Positions 25,301 through 32,600 of a DNA stretch of 34,169 nt are shown piece after piece. A model generated the notes under the pieces. The model was not told the origin of the DNA, ran no database searches, and saw only the letters and a program-made list of their open reading frames with translations. The DNA is taken from NCBI GenBank assembly GCA_963922455.1, contig CAWUIO010000073.1:1-34169 (forward strand), in the 5' to 3' direction. This DNA is from CAWUIO01 sp963922455 (lineage in GTDB: Bacteria > Bacteroidota > Bacteroidia > Cytophagales > Microscillaceae). Position numbers and translations under genes: made by a program. How positions within the stretch are numbered: the stretch's first letter is position 1; each line of letters begins with the position of its first letter.

Positions 25301-27415
25301 GTCCGGGAGTTTGCCCCCAATATGGATGCCTTGAACGATCCCCGTATCCAAGCCAAATTGGCCAAGGATGGTCCCATTCAAATGGTGACCCAGGAGCTTG
25401 AAATTCAAAGCAACCCTTTGCTAGGTTTCTTGACCGAAGACTTCGAAGGAGGGGTATTCCCACCAGCGGGTTGGACTACCATTGATAACATAGGGAATGG
25501 ATTAGTATTTGACTTTGCCGCATCCTTTGGCGAAGGAAACTACACCAGTACCGGAGAAGCTGCAACCTCAAGTAGTGATGCTTTTGGCAGTGCTGCCTAC
25601 GATACAGAGTTACGGACCCCTGTGATTGATGTAACTGGAAAGAAAGGCGTTATACTTCAGTACTCGGCCAACTACCAAAACTTCGCCCAACTAGATACCC
25701 TGGATACAGATATCAGTACGGACGGGGGAGCTACTTGGACCAATATCTTACGCTGGAACGAAGATCACGGAGGATTCCGTTCGGAGCCTGGAGAGTTGGT
25801 AACGATTCCATTAGATGGCTTCATCGGAGAAGCAAGTACGATCATGATCCGTTGGAGATACTACGATACCGCTACGGGTGCATTCAACTGGTATGCCCAG
25901 ATTGATGATGTAGTAATCGGGACCGAAGTTATCTCGGCCAGTCCATTAAGTGGTACCGTACCAAGCGGACAAACCCTAGAGATCGATGTTAACTTTGATG
26001 CCAGTGGTGTTCCTGCCGGAGAGTACGGAGCAGATCTAGTGATCAATAGTAATGACCAGATGCAGCCTACTTTGGTGGTTCCGGCCAATCTAACCGTAAC
26101 CGGGGTTTCTGGCTTTACCTTTGTAAGTGCTACCAACGATCAGGACTTGTTCCCGATTGAAAACGGCATGCTCATCAACTTGAACGACTTCCCGAACCAA
26201 CGCTTCTCTATCCGGGCCAACACGGTTCCGGCCGACTTTGGCAGTGTTTCGTTTGAGGTAAGTGGAAGCCAGAACTTTGTACGCACGGAAAATGACACGC
26301 CGTTCCATCTATTTGGGGATAGCCAAGGCAATGTGTATCCTTGGAGCGACCTAGCCCCAGGCACCTACACCATCACGGCTACTCCATACAGTGGGCGTAA
26401 CTTGATGGGAGAAGCCGGAAGCCCGGCCAGTGTGAGCTTTGAGGTAGTGGACGAATTTATCCCAGAAGTATCCTTAGCGATCTTGGATACCCGGGATGAC
26501 TCAAACGTTGGTAACTTGTCTGAAGGCCAAGTGATCGACTTGAACGCCTTAGGAACGGACGAAATCACCATCCAGGCCTTAGGAAACAATATCGGTAGTG
26601 CCCGCTTTATCACCACAGGTGCCGAAGAGCGCGACCGTTTGGTAAGCCACTTGGATATATTCACCCTTTTAGGCAATACGTCAAGCGGTGAGGTCCGAGC
26701 TTGGAAACCCACGATAGGTTCGTATAGCCTTACCGTAATTGTCTTTGAGAAGACTTTTGAGCGGGGAGCTAGCGATACGATCATGGTTAACTTCAGTGTA
26801 GAAAATAATGTAAGCCTTAGCTACGACCTGGTAGATGCTGCCACGAACGCAGTCTTGGTATCGCTGACAGACGGATCGGTAGTAGATCTGGATACCCTTA
26901 CGGCCGAGAGTGTAAACATTGTGGCTACGCCAAGCAATGGAGTAGGTAGTATGGTACTTGACCTAGATGGTCCGGTAAGTTCCTCTGGATTTGACAATGC
27001 GGCCCCATTTGCCGTATTTGGAATGGGAGGAAGCATCTTAGAAGCTGGAAGCTACACATTGAATGCCAAAGCCCACAACCGTGGATTTGGTAGCGGAGCT
27101 GTACTGGCCGAGGAAACCATTTCCTTTGAGGTAAGCGGAGGCAGCGAAGAAGAAGCCGGTAGCGGAGAAGATCTCGAAGTTACGGTCCAAGTATATCCTA
27201 ACCCGAGTCCGGATATGGTACAAGTAGCCCTAGGCAATGGAGAAGGTGATTTAACGATTACCCTAATGGATGCCCAAGGCAATGTGATCACCAGTCAATC
27301 CTATGGAAATTCGGATGCGGCTGAGCTCTACGTACGTGGAGGCTTGCAAGGTCTATACTTCTTGCAAATTGTGAAAGGAGAAACCACCACTACCAAACGT
27401 GTGATAGTGGAATAA
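19400..27415 (+). CDS. Giant T9SS-secreted HExxH metalloprotease-like protein with repeated beta domains
   Basis: 2671 residues with signal peptide 1-35 (ending 'TSFAQ'). Residues ~50-360 form a zinc-protease-like domain with 'VVLHEIGHSMGIAGL'; the HExxHxxG motif starts at H225. Then come a CARDB-like beta domain (~365-472) and an ASH/choice-of-anchor-D domain (~479-577). Alternating modules follow: concanavalin-like 'DLGDI.GQ.W' domains (~1003-1180, ~1670-1855) and choice-of-anchor-J/MAM-like domains (~1351-1514, ~2010-2175), each preceded by an ASH-like 'PT.L…QT.T.TNSG' domain. Three related C-terminal beta domains (~2234-2580) follow, then a type A sorting domain ('VYPNPSPDMVQVAL…LQGLYFLQIV', 2598-2671) for type IX export and surface attachment. 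It may degrade or bind host, prey or matrix polymers. No third zinc ligand was confirmed. Its own terminator follows. Confidence 0.88.
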   Translation: MLQAIYKRGYLTKCFHGGVTLLLFVLLAFGTSFAQSPKKAILGGAEWAEYVSDTCYVGPDMFGMFIKNTRHTEFWDAVRANGGKMTLAQQQEFEQISTSEIVIDFGPGFALLGDDEQAARDAFRFAADIWETEVVSNVPILIAADFANLGGGVLGQNGSPRVTNVPNGVPEWSYTLALGNAIAGFDLAPGTPNGNQTYNTEFNWYFPTDGNTPPGIIDFTTVVLHEIGHSMGIAGLSNGGGGVGGNGGNNPAPWDVFVELGDGTPILDLGFGSPEQVAALVSGDLFMNSPLAFAALGGQRAAVFAPNPFQGGSSYSHWDEATFPPGSGNSLMTPFAEAGFANFDIGDLNRGHLADQGWVLSSNLESQDVGVFAVSSPVSDPDLGTESITVTLRNFGIDTNSTSFDVSYFVDGGAVVTETFTGEIPPVSSVDFTFATPFDFGADGTSFSLTAFTSFIGDEDSSNDSITVSIINQVPEIDVPVTSLTYGAFGIGDQSTQDLQIDNPAAGDLAGNLQITDLQFSNPDFSSTATLPFTVAPGSSENLPVTFSPSALGEISGTLTLVNNAGEGILISLSGSGANPAIIAVSTDSINSVLDPGQTETQTFTVSNNGEATLVFDLSFGDAPAPSMEGVSVAAPMTSNSTMTSAHTGLLSRSPNPNVSLNSIGEDVALASVNPDDFIYRLDDGSSDNNIGAGNNIDLLILNSFQTVSGAQVISSIAAAASDGPPGLTGRFILFEDPTDDGDPSDAVLLTEATGVFDSPGTDNFVSVNIEPTSVSGVFFVGLLISVPEGPDLFPLALDGTASQQSSWVVGNEPAGNFNFDDLTANSLALGLIDGFNFPGNWLLRANGTFFSAAPLSGSLAQGESVEVSVDLFAGAPGDYSSNIIIDNNDPSNNQVVVPVNLLVNGLPITVEPTTLTSSLPQGQTETQTFTMTNTSSSDVPYVITPVEGGEVQSVRVSPVNNQVAAPSDPRTEFVATSLDLTSSAAILAPQPFEANTVQLETGFEDFSLGDIDGQQGWAGQFANWQVETSNPATGAQQVRSLADGLGQTLAFSPDVGIGSEEFSSLSMDLNIQGSDVTWQVIPQSPTAGSVITRFQYGTDGSLSALVDDGNGNAIFVPINAPSPTGYFNLIIEVERATSLFSILIDGENVFTGQGFAGDIEQLVMLSLMEVAGPTLDFDNVQIIDGTAGEFVSPITATPGSGVIPANGTVEVEVLFDANQPFGTYNTDLVIGFGENQNFGTVTVNTTLDVTGPSFLVVDPTVIQEEVDFGQVNTRTLSLSNQGGEPIEFTLDVIGAEVNAVTEGLDLSGQETLGFVPATDPVKLAADVRRDVDVMPGTTPVFMVSGEVILEEDFNNGFPETWSVVNAIDNSVSWGLSEYASEGIYTGTTGDAATASSDQFGPAAYDTELRTPVINIAGKSSLMLQYTANYQNVIGNDDLDVDISTDGGSTWTTMLNWSEDHGGFRATPGEEVLIDVSQFAGSAEEVIIRWRYYNLADGAFDWYAQIDDVTLFEGAAVWLTVGQAAGTVGVGETLEIPVSFDGTVVDPGFYVAGIIVNSDAANLSQVGVVASMDLNEPAVITVEPTSLSDTLTVNLSSTQTVTITNSGESALNFNIARQFTVVEPVTDANAPVLVSKVKQANPTVSEDFMTTSSLFRVGGMPEYLGIPGYATDLESFNLGDINGQGSWFAQFGNYQISDANPSGGAQHLQVISDGLGNTLAFSPEVGIGSQAVSALSMDVSIQGLGATWDIIPQSPTAELVNTRLRYNVDGTWTVLARDTSGTSVFFPIDTETPAGYFNIRIEIERATSAMEIYFDNTLVFSGEAVTGNIEQLVFLSFMEVAGPSLEVDNIQILDGVPFFSTSPTSGSVAGGSSVDIDVTFDATGLTSGVYTDAFIVSSNDLTQPEVQVDLELTVEDPPLISVDPDTINEILPQGATSTRTLSISNSGEADLEFTIDVVAQETGTTQMVREFAPNMDALNDPRIQAKLAKDGPIQMVTQELEIQSNPLLGFLTEDFEGGVFPPAGWTTIDNIGNGLVFDFAASFGEGNYTSTGEAATSSSDAFGSAAYDTELRTPVIDVTGKKGVILQYSANYQNFAQLDTLDTDISTDGGATWTNILRWNEDHGGFRSEPGELVTIPLDGFIGEASTIMIRWRYYDTATGAFNWYAQIDDVVIGTEVISASPLSGTVPSGQTLEIDVNFDASGVPAGEYGADLVINSNDQMQPTLVVPANLTVTGVSGFTFVSATNDQDLFPIENGMLINLNDFPNQRFSIRANTVPADFGSVSFEVSGSQNFVRTENDTPFHLFGDSQGNVYPWSDLAPGTYTITATPYSGRNLMGEAGSPASVSFEVVDEFIPEVSLAILDTRDDSNVGNLSEGQVIDLNALGTDEITIQALGNNIGSARFITTGAEERDRLVSHLDIFTLLGNTSSGEVRAWKPTIGSYSLTVIVFEKTFERGASDTIMVNFSVENNVSLSYDLVDAATNAVLVSLTDGSVVDLDTLTAESVNIVATPSNGVGSMVLDLDGPVSSSGFDNAAPFAVFGMGGSILEAGSYTLNAKAHNRGFGSGAVLAEETISFEVSGGSEEEAGSGEDLEVTVQVYPNPSPDMVQVALGNGEGDLTITLMDAQGNVITSQSYGNSDAAELYVRGGLQGLYFLQIVKGETTTTKRVIVE
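22136..26100 (+). repeat. Internal tandem duplication within the giant protein gene
   Basis: The ASH-like domain starts recur at about 21149, 22136, 23166, 24136 and 25158 (~1-kb spacing). The domains after them alternate between two types, so the true unit is ~2 kb: 22.1-24.1 kb is a copy of 24.1-26.1 kb. Matching landmarks include 'QSPTA' (about 22650 and 24658), 'DVDISTDGGSTW' / 'DTDISTDGGATW' and 'EDHGGFR'. Codons have diverged, so the duplication is not very recent. Confidence 0.75.
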
Positions 27416-27437
27416 TCCCTCCTGGATTAGCATAAGA

Positions 27438-27467
27438 AGCCCCGGCCCAATGGTCGGGGCTTTTTTT
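27438..27467 (+). terminator. Intrinsic terminator of the giant gene
   Basis: agccccg (27438-27444) pairs with cggggct (27455-27461), with further gcc/ggt pairing inside and a 7-T run (27461-27467). It lies 23 bp after the stop codon. Confidence 0.88.
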
Positions 27468-27510
27468 ATGGGTTTTTTCAAATAGAGTTCCTGAAAAGCT
27501 AAGGGATTAT

Positions 27511-27638
27511 GGGGCTTCCCCGCTTAAGAATTTGGTGCCCAGCAATTTTCACCCTGCCCGGCGGGTCGGGCTCTCGCTACTCGCTGCCTTTACCCGCTGG
27601 CCAAAACGAGCTCAAACAGGCCGCTCCATCCCTAAGCC
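27511..27638 (+). repeat. Dispersed structured repeat, copy E
   Basis: ggggcttcccc start, gggtcgggctctcgctactcgctgcc block, cgagctcaaacaggccg block, tccctaagcc end. Variable stem cccgc (27519-27523) with gcggg (27561-27565), 5 bp plus a possible wobble pair, 37-nt loop. Confidence 0.8.
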
Positions 27639-27879
27639 AAATTGGGAACCGGGACTTGAGAACCGGGAGCCGGGACGAGAGGAGAGAGGAGAGACAATTT
27701 GATTTTCAAGTAATTGTGAATAGGACAACAGCTAGCCAAAGAATTGGAGCCGAAGCCCAGGTAGCGAGGGCCGCTACTGAAGGAGACTAAATGTATACAG
27801 TTTCGTAGAATTTTTTGCTAATTTTTACGTATTCTTTCCGTTCCGGTTCCCGACTGGTGGTGCCCTGTACCCCTTCTTT
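27639..27879. other. Purine-rich non-coding spacer between inverted repeat copies E and F
   Basis: Contains short direct repeats gaaccggga / gccggga and a gagaggagagagg tract at 27660-27695. A 9-bp inverted pair, gggaaccgg (27644-27652) and ccggttccc (27843-27851), brackets the spacer. The short open frames crossing it have no protein-like composition. No function recognised. Confidence 0.4.
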
Positions 27880-28025
27880 GGCTTAGGGATAGGCGCCTCT
27901 TCATTAAAAGGAGTGGGCCGAGACCGAAAGGGGCAGTGCGGCTGGAGGCTCGGCAGCCTAGCCCGACCCGCGCTGGGCAGGGTGGTGCAAGAGTATGCCT
28001 AACTGATTGAGCGCGGGGAAGCCCC
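27880..28025 (-). repeat. Dispersed structured repeat, copy F (divergent)
   Basis: Minus-orientation copy: ggcttagggatag at one end, tagcccgaccc and gcggggaagcccc at the other. The middle has diverged and the gagctcaaacagg block is not recognisable, but the fold survives: variable stem cccgcgct (27967-27974) with agcgcggg (28010-28017), 35-nt loop, and a replacement second stem gccgag/ctcggc. It ends 8 bp from the stop codon of the minus-strand lipoprotein gene. Confidence 0.72.
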
Positions 28026-28033
28026 AAGGGGTT

Positions 28034-29485
28034 TTATTCTAAAAAAGTATTGAGGACCTGGGCCACAAAAAGTTCTTTCCGAGAGGAAAATCCGGTATTG
28101 CGGCTGTAACCTCCCAGAATAACCGACAGGGAATCTTGGGCGGGTTGAAAAAACTGCAGTTTGTCTTCTCCCTCACTTCCCAAGAGCCGGGCTTTTTGAA
28201 AAATCCCATTTTCATCGTAAAAAGATATGAGTATATCCCGCCCAGAAAGAGGGTTGTAATGATTGCCATACACAATAAGATCGCCGTTGATAAACTCCCG
28301 AACAAAGTAGAAATCGTCTTGATAAATCTGTAAGGTGTCAAACCAAAGAGGAGTGACGGAGGCGTTGATGGAGTTAAACTTGGCTAGGAAAGCTTGTAAA
28401 CTATCAGAGCCAGAGGGACCTAGGCTACCGGCCATCACAAAGCGCCCATCCCGGGTATTGAGCACTTCTCGAGCGGTGCCTTCTACTCCTCGGAGTACCG
28501 CTTCGTTAAGAAAAACCGCATTGGTGTCGAGTAATTCGAAGCTAAAAATAGCCGGATTTATAAAATCTCTTCCCGCTACCAATAGTTTATTTTCGGCCAG
28601 GATCAATTCGGCGCTTTCGGCCCGCCAATTGCTCCCCCATTGCTGGGAGTTGATTAATTGCCCGTCTAGGTTGTAGATATCTAAGAGAAGTTGCGGACGG
28701 TTATTTTGAAAGACAGTCCCTATGGCCAGCAGAAGGCCCGGACGGTACTCAAAAATATCCGTATACGACTCATTTCGCAAGGAACTCACCTGTTGAAACC
28801 AACCATTGGCCCCTAAATCCCCTTGAGGGTTTACTTTGAGCAAGAAAGCATCTTGATCGTCACTGGAGTATTGAATTCTGCCCGAGACTACAAAATCACC
28901 ATCGGAAACACCCTGTATTTTTGCCCCAATGATTTGCCCTTGGGCCAGGCCATTGATAGTCTTTTCTAATTGTATGGTAAATGCACTATCGATGCTTGCC
29001 AAGTAGACCCCATTGATATTGGTGCGTCCGAGAAGCATAAAGCCCGATTCGTTCACGAAGGGCGCAATACTGATGGCTTCAAAATCGGTACTCGGATCAA
29101 ACTGGCTTAGCGAGCGGACGGAAGGATGGCCCGTACTGAGGGTTTGCGGGATGACGGCAATGCGTTTTTCTAGGCTGTCCACTTGTAAGCCATCACTTTT
29201 TTGAATAGTAACCCGCAAGCGTACCGTGTAAAAACCAATACTATCATATTGGAAACTGGGATTGGCTTCTTCGCTTTGGGTATTTTGGGAGTCACCAAAG
29301 GACCAAAGATAAGATTGGGCCCCATCGCTTAAAGCCCCGGCCTCAAACTGAACAAGGGAGTCAACCCGGACAACCGAGGGAATAACAGCATCGGCTTGAA
29401 AATCCACAAACTCAATTTCTTCCAAGTCAAAGCAAGCTACCAAGGAAAAAAACAAGGGCCAAATGGCGAATTTTATAAATTTCAT
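28034..29485 (-). CDS. PKD-domain lipoprotein with a beta-propeller-like body
   Basis: 483 residues from the ATG at 29485. A start seven codons upstream (29506) would precede a second, better signal start ('MKFIKFAIWPLFFSLVAC'). The signal ends in lipobox 'LVAC' (Cys18), so the protein is probably anchored in the outer membrane. Residues ~30-95 form a PKD domain ('YLWSFGDSQ', 'FQYDSIGFYTVRLRV'). The remaining ~370 residues are beta-rich with repeats of the kind 'GGYSRN', 'VVSGRIQYSSDDQDAFLLKVN', 'FVMAGSLGPSGSDSLQAFLAKFN', resembling the strands of an SBBP/propeller domain. Extracellular binding is likely; the ligand is unknown. It is transcribed divergently from the next gene, 200 bp away. 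Confidence 0.72.
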   Translation of the reverse strand: MKFIKFAIWPLFFSLVACFDLEEIEFVDFQADAVIPSVVRVDSLVQFEAGALSDGAQSYLWSFGDSQNTQSEEANPSFQYDSIGFYTVRLRVTIQKSDGLQVDSLEKRIAVIPQTLSTGHPSVRSLSQFDPSTDFEAISIAPFVNESGFMLLGRTNINGVYLASIDSAFTIQLEKTINGLAQGQIIGAKIQGVSDGDFVVSGRIQYSSDDQDAFLLKVNPQGDLGANGWFQQVSSLRNESYTDIFEYRPGLLLAIGTVFQNNRPQLLLDIYNLDGQLINSQQWGSNWRAESAELILAENKLLVAGRDFINPAIFSFELLDTNAVFLNEAVLRGVEGTAREVLNTRDGRFVMAGSLGPSGSDSLQAFLAKFNSINASVTPLWFDTLQIYQDDFYFVREFINGDLIVYGNHYNPLSGRDILISFYDENGIFQKARLLGSEGEDKLQFFQPAQDSLSVILGGYSRNTGFSSRKELFVAQVLNTFLE

Positions 29486-29503
29486 ACAACATACATTTCT
29501 ATT

Positions 29504-29511
29504 CAAAAATA
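29504..29511 (-). promoter_or_regulatory. Candidate -7 promoter element for the PKD lipoprotein gene
   Basis: On the minus strand this reads TATTTTTG, a match to the Bacteroidota consensus TAnnTTTG, 18 bp before the chosen start. No clear -33 TTTG was found at the standard spacing. Confidence 0.35.
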
Positions 29512-29629
29512 CAGCTAATTTCCTTTACCTAGGGGCTTGATACCCATTTGATTAGGATTTTTAGGGGGAAAATAGACCAGTTACTATCTCTTTTCGATGA
29601 ATGGTTCCCATCTGGACTTGGATAAGCCG

Positions 29630-29637
29630 TATTTTTG
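29630..29637 (+). promoter_or_regulatory. Candidate -7 promoter element for the 1209-residue protein gene
   Basis: TATTTTTG, 48 bp before the ATG at 29686, matches TAnnTTTG and is identical to the element of the divergent gene. The -33 region is not clearly conserved. Confidence 0.4.
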
Positions 29638-29685
29638 AGTTAAACTATTACTCAAGACATTAAATAGTATCTTTTCTATCATTTT

Positions 29686-32600
29686 ATGAAAAAGTATCTA
29701 TTTCTCTTACTTACCATTTTCTCTTGGGCCGTAAATGCCCAAGAAGGATCCCTGGACAGGGAGTTCGAAACCGGAGAAGGTTTTGCTGGTGAAGTGTATG
29801 ACCTCTTAATTCAAGAGGATGGGAGGATTCTAGCTGCCGGTAATTTCGGGAGTTATGATGGTTTTAAAGCCTTTGGTTTCAGCCGAATCAATCCCGGGGG
29901 TAGCGTAGATATTAATATAACAAGTGTACAAGGGCGTAACAATAGTACGTTTTTCTCCTTAGGCTTGCAGTCGGATGGAAAAATGCTTTTAGGGGGTAAT
30001 TTACTTTCGCTGATTGGGAACAGTACTCAAAATTTGTTGCGCTTTACATCTGATGGCACCCTAGATGAATTGGATTTAGGTACCGGGCTAAATGGAGCCG
30101 TTAGAGCTATTGAGGTATTATCGGAAGACGAAATTTTAATTGGAGGGGAATTTACAGATGTGGACCGTAGCCGGAGCCCTTTCTTGGCCCGTTTAGACTC
30201 CGATGGGGAGATAGACACCGATTTTTTGGTAGAGAATGGCTTTGATGGGCCCGTATACACCATCGCTGAGCAAGAAGATGGTAGAATTTTGGTCGGTGGA
30301 AATTTTAAAATCTATAATGAGTCCAATCAAAATAGGCTACTCCGCTTGAACCCAGACGGTTCATTGGATGAGACTTTTAATATAGGAAGTGGTTTTGATG
30401 GGCTGGTAAGTAAAGTCCTGATACAGAATGATGGTAAAATTGTGGTAGTAGGGGATTTTAACAGTTTCCAGGGAATAGGTCAAAACCGAGTGGTGCGTCT
30501 CAACCCGGATGGTAGCCTTGACCCATCCTTTCAAATTAATGGGGAGTTTGATGCCATTATACACGATGCAGTCATTCAAAATGATGGCAAAATTATCCTT
30601 GGAGGGGCATTTAGAAACTTTGCGGGGGTAGCCTTGGGCCGTATTGCGCGGCTACTGCCCGATGGGAGTTTTGACCCAAGTTTTCAAACCGGAAGCGGTT
30701 TTGATAGTGATGTACGGGCTTTGGCCCTGGAAAGTGGCGGAAAACTTATAGTAGCCGGATCCTTTAAGAATTATAATGGTACATTTTCCCGAGGGATTGC
30801 CCGTCTTATAACCGAATCGCCCCTGATAGTTAGCAACACAAATCCTGCTGGAAACGGGAGCCTCAACCAAGCCATCCAAAGTGCCAATGAGCAAGCCGGA
30901 ACCCAGGTTATTCAATTTAATTTGTCAACCAATGATCCTGGGTATATGTCGGGACAGGATGGAGTAAATTATTGGAGAATCTTCCTGAACAATTCACTTC
31001 CTGAAATAACAGATCCGGTTATAATTGATGGACGTACCCAAGCGGGTTATGATGGTGGGCCATTAATAGAATTGAGTAGGCAAGCCAATAGTGTAAGTGA
31101 AGGACTGGATATAAAAGCTGACAATTGTGAAATTTATGGTCTGGCCATAAATAATTTTTCCGTCGGCATCCAGATTGAGGCCAATCAAACCCGGATTGAA
31201 CAAAACCAGATCGGGGCCCTGATTGGTGAAGGTCTCGAGGCGGCTGGCAATGGAACCGGAATTTTTATTAATGGCTCCAAAAACCAAATTATCAACAATG
31301 TAATTGCTTACAGTGAAGGCAGCGGCATACAGATCGAAGAAGGCAGCGCCAATACCCTTCGTCTCAATTCAATTTTTTGTAATGCCGACCAGGGCATAAA
31401 CCTAGGCGAAAGTAGCAATAAGGGTGTAGGAATTCCTATTATTACCGAGGCCGATGATATGAGCATCCAGGGGACTTGTGTGGTGGGGGCCCTTGTGGAA
31501 GTGTATGCCGACAACCCAGCCTGTGGTGGCCCAAGTCAAGGAAGAACCTTTTTGGGCAATGCCTCAGTTAACCGAAACGTCTGGATACTAAATGGAGACG
31601 TCAGCCTTGGAGACCGGATTACTGCTATCCAAACCAATGAATCCGGAAATACCTCTGAGTTTTCTAAAGTTGTTCAGATCAGCGCCAGCGCTACCATAGC
31701 CCCTCCTTTTAATGTGAATGCCCTTTCTTTTTCCCAAGATCAAATCCAGGTAACTTGGGAAGACACTTCCGCATCTCTTTCAAGCTTTGAAATAGAGGTG
31801 TTTAATGAATCCAGCAATGATTTTTCTTTTATTAGCTTAGGGGCCAATAGCAGAAGCTTCTTGTTTTCGGGCAATGCGGGCACCCTCTATTGTTTTCGGG
31901 TAAGGAACGTATCCCCGGTAGGTAATTCGGTATGGAGTAATCAATCTTGCGCCCGCCCCCAACCCATCCCCAGTGCGCCCACTAATTTACAAGCCAACCC
32001 GGATAGCCTTACTTGGCAAGATAACTCCATCAGTGAAACTGGGTTTGAGATTGAAGCCCAGAGTATTCTGAGTGATAATAATTTTGAAATCCTGGCCAAG
32101 GTAGATGCGAATGTCACCAGCTTTTCCCTAAAAGGCTTACTAAACGATAATATTTTATACACCTTTCGGGTGAGGGCTTTTAACAATTTTGGCCGTTCGG
32201 CTTATAGTAACTTAGACTCGCTAGTCAATATAAATAATTCTGATATTCCCTCACCTCCCAACAATTTGGACGCCCAGTCGGTTTCTCCTTCGCAAATAAA
32301 CCTGAGCTGGGATTATTTGCTAGACAATGAAAGCATCTTTGTAGTAGAAAGGTCTTTGTTTAGCAACAATTTTGAGCCACAGCCTGATGTAAGTTACCAA
32401 TTGGTCAACAACAGCGAAAACACAATCAAAAGGCTCACCGATACCCAAAGCTTGCAAGAGGATTCACTTTATTGTTATCGGGTACGCGTTATCAGTGATG
32501 GCGGGGTCTCAACATTCAGTGATACGATTTGTACCCGAGCTTTTTGTAACCTGGATGGGGCCTTGGTAGTTTTACGAAATGATGGTGGGGTAACTGGAGA

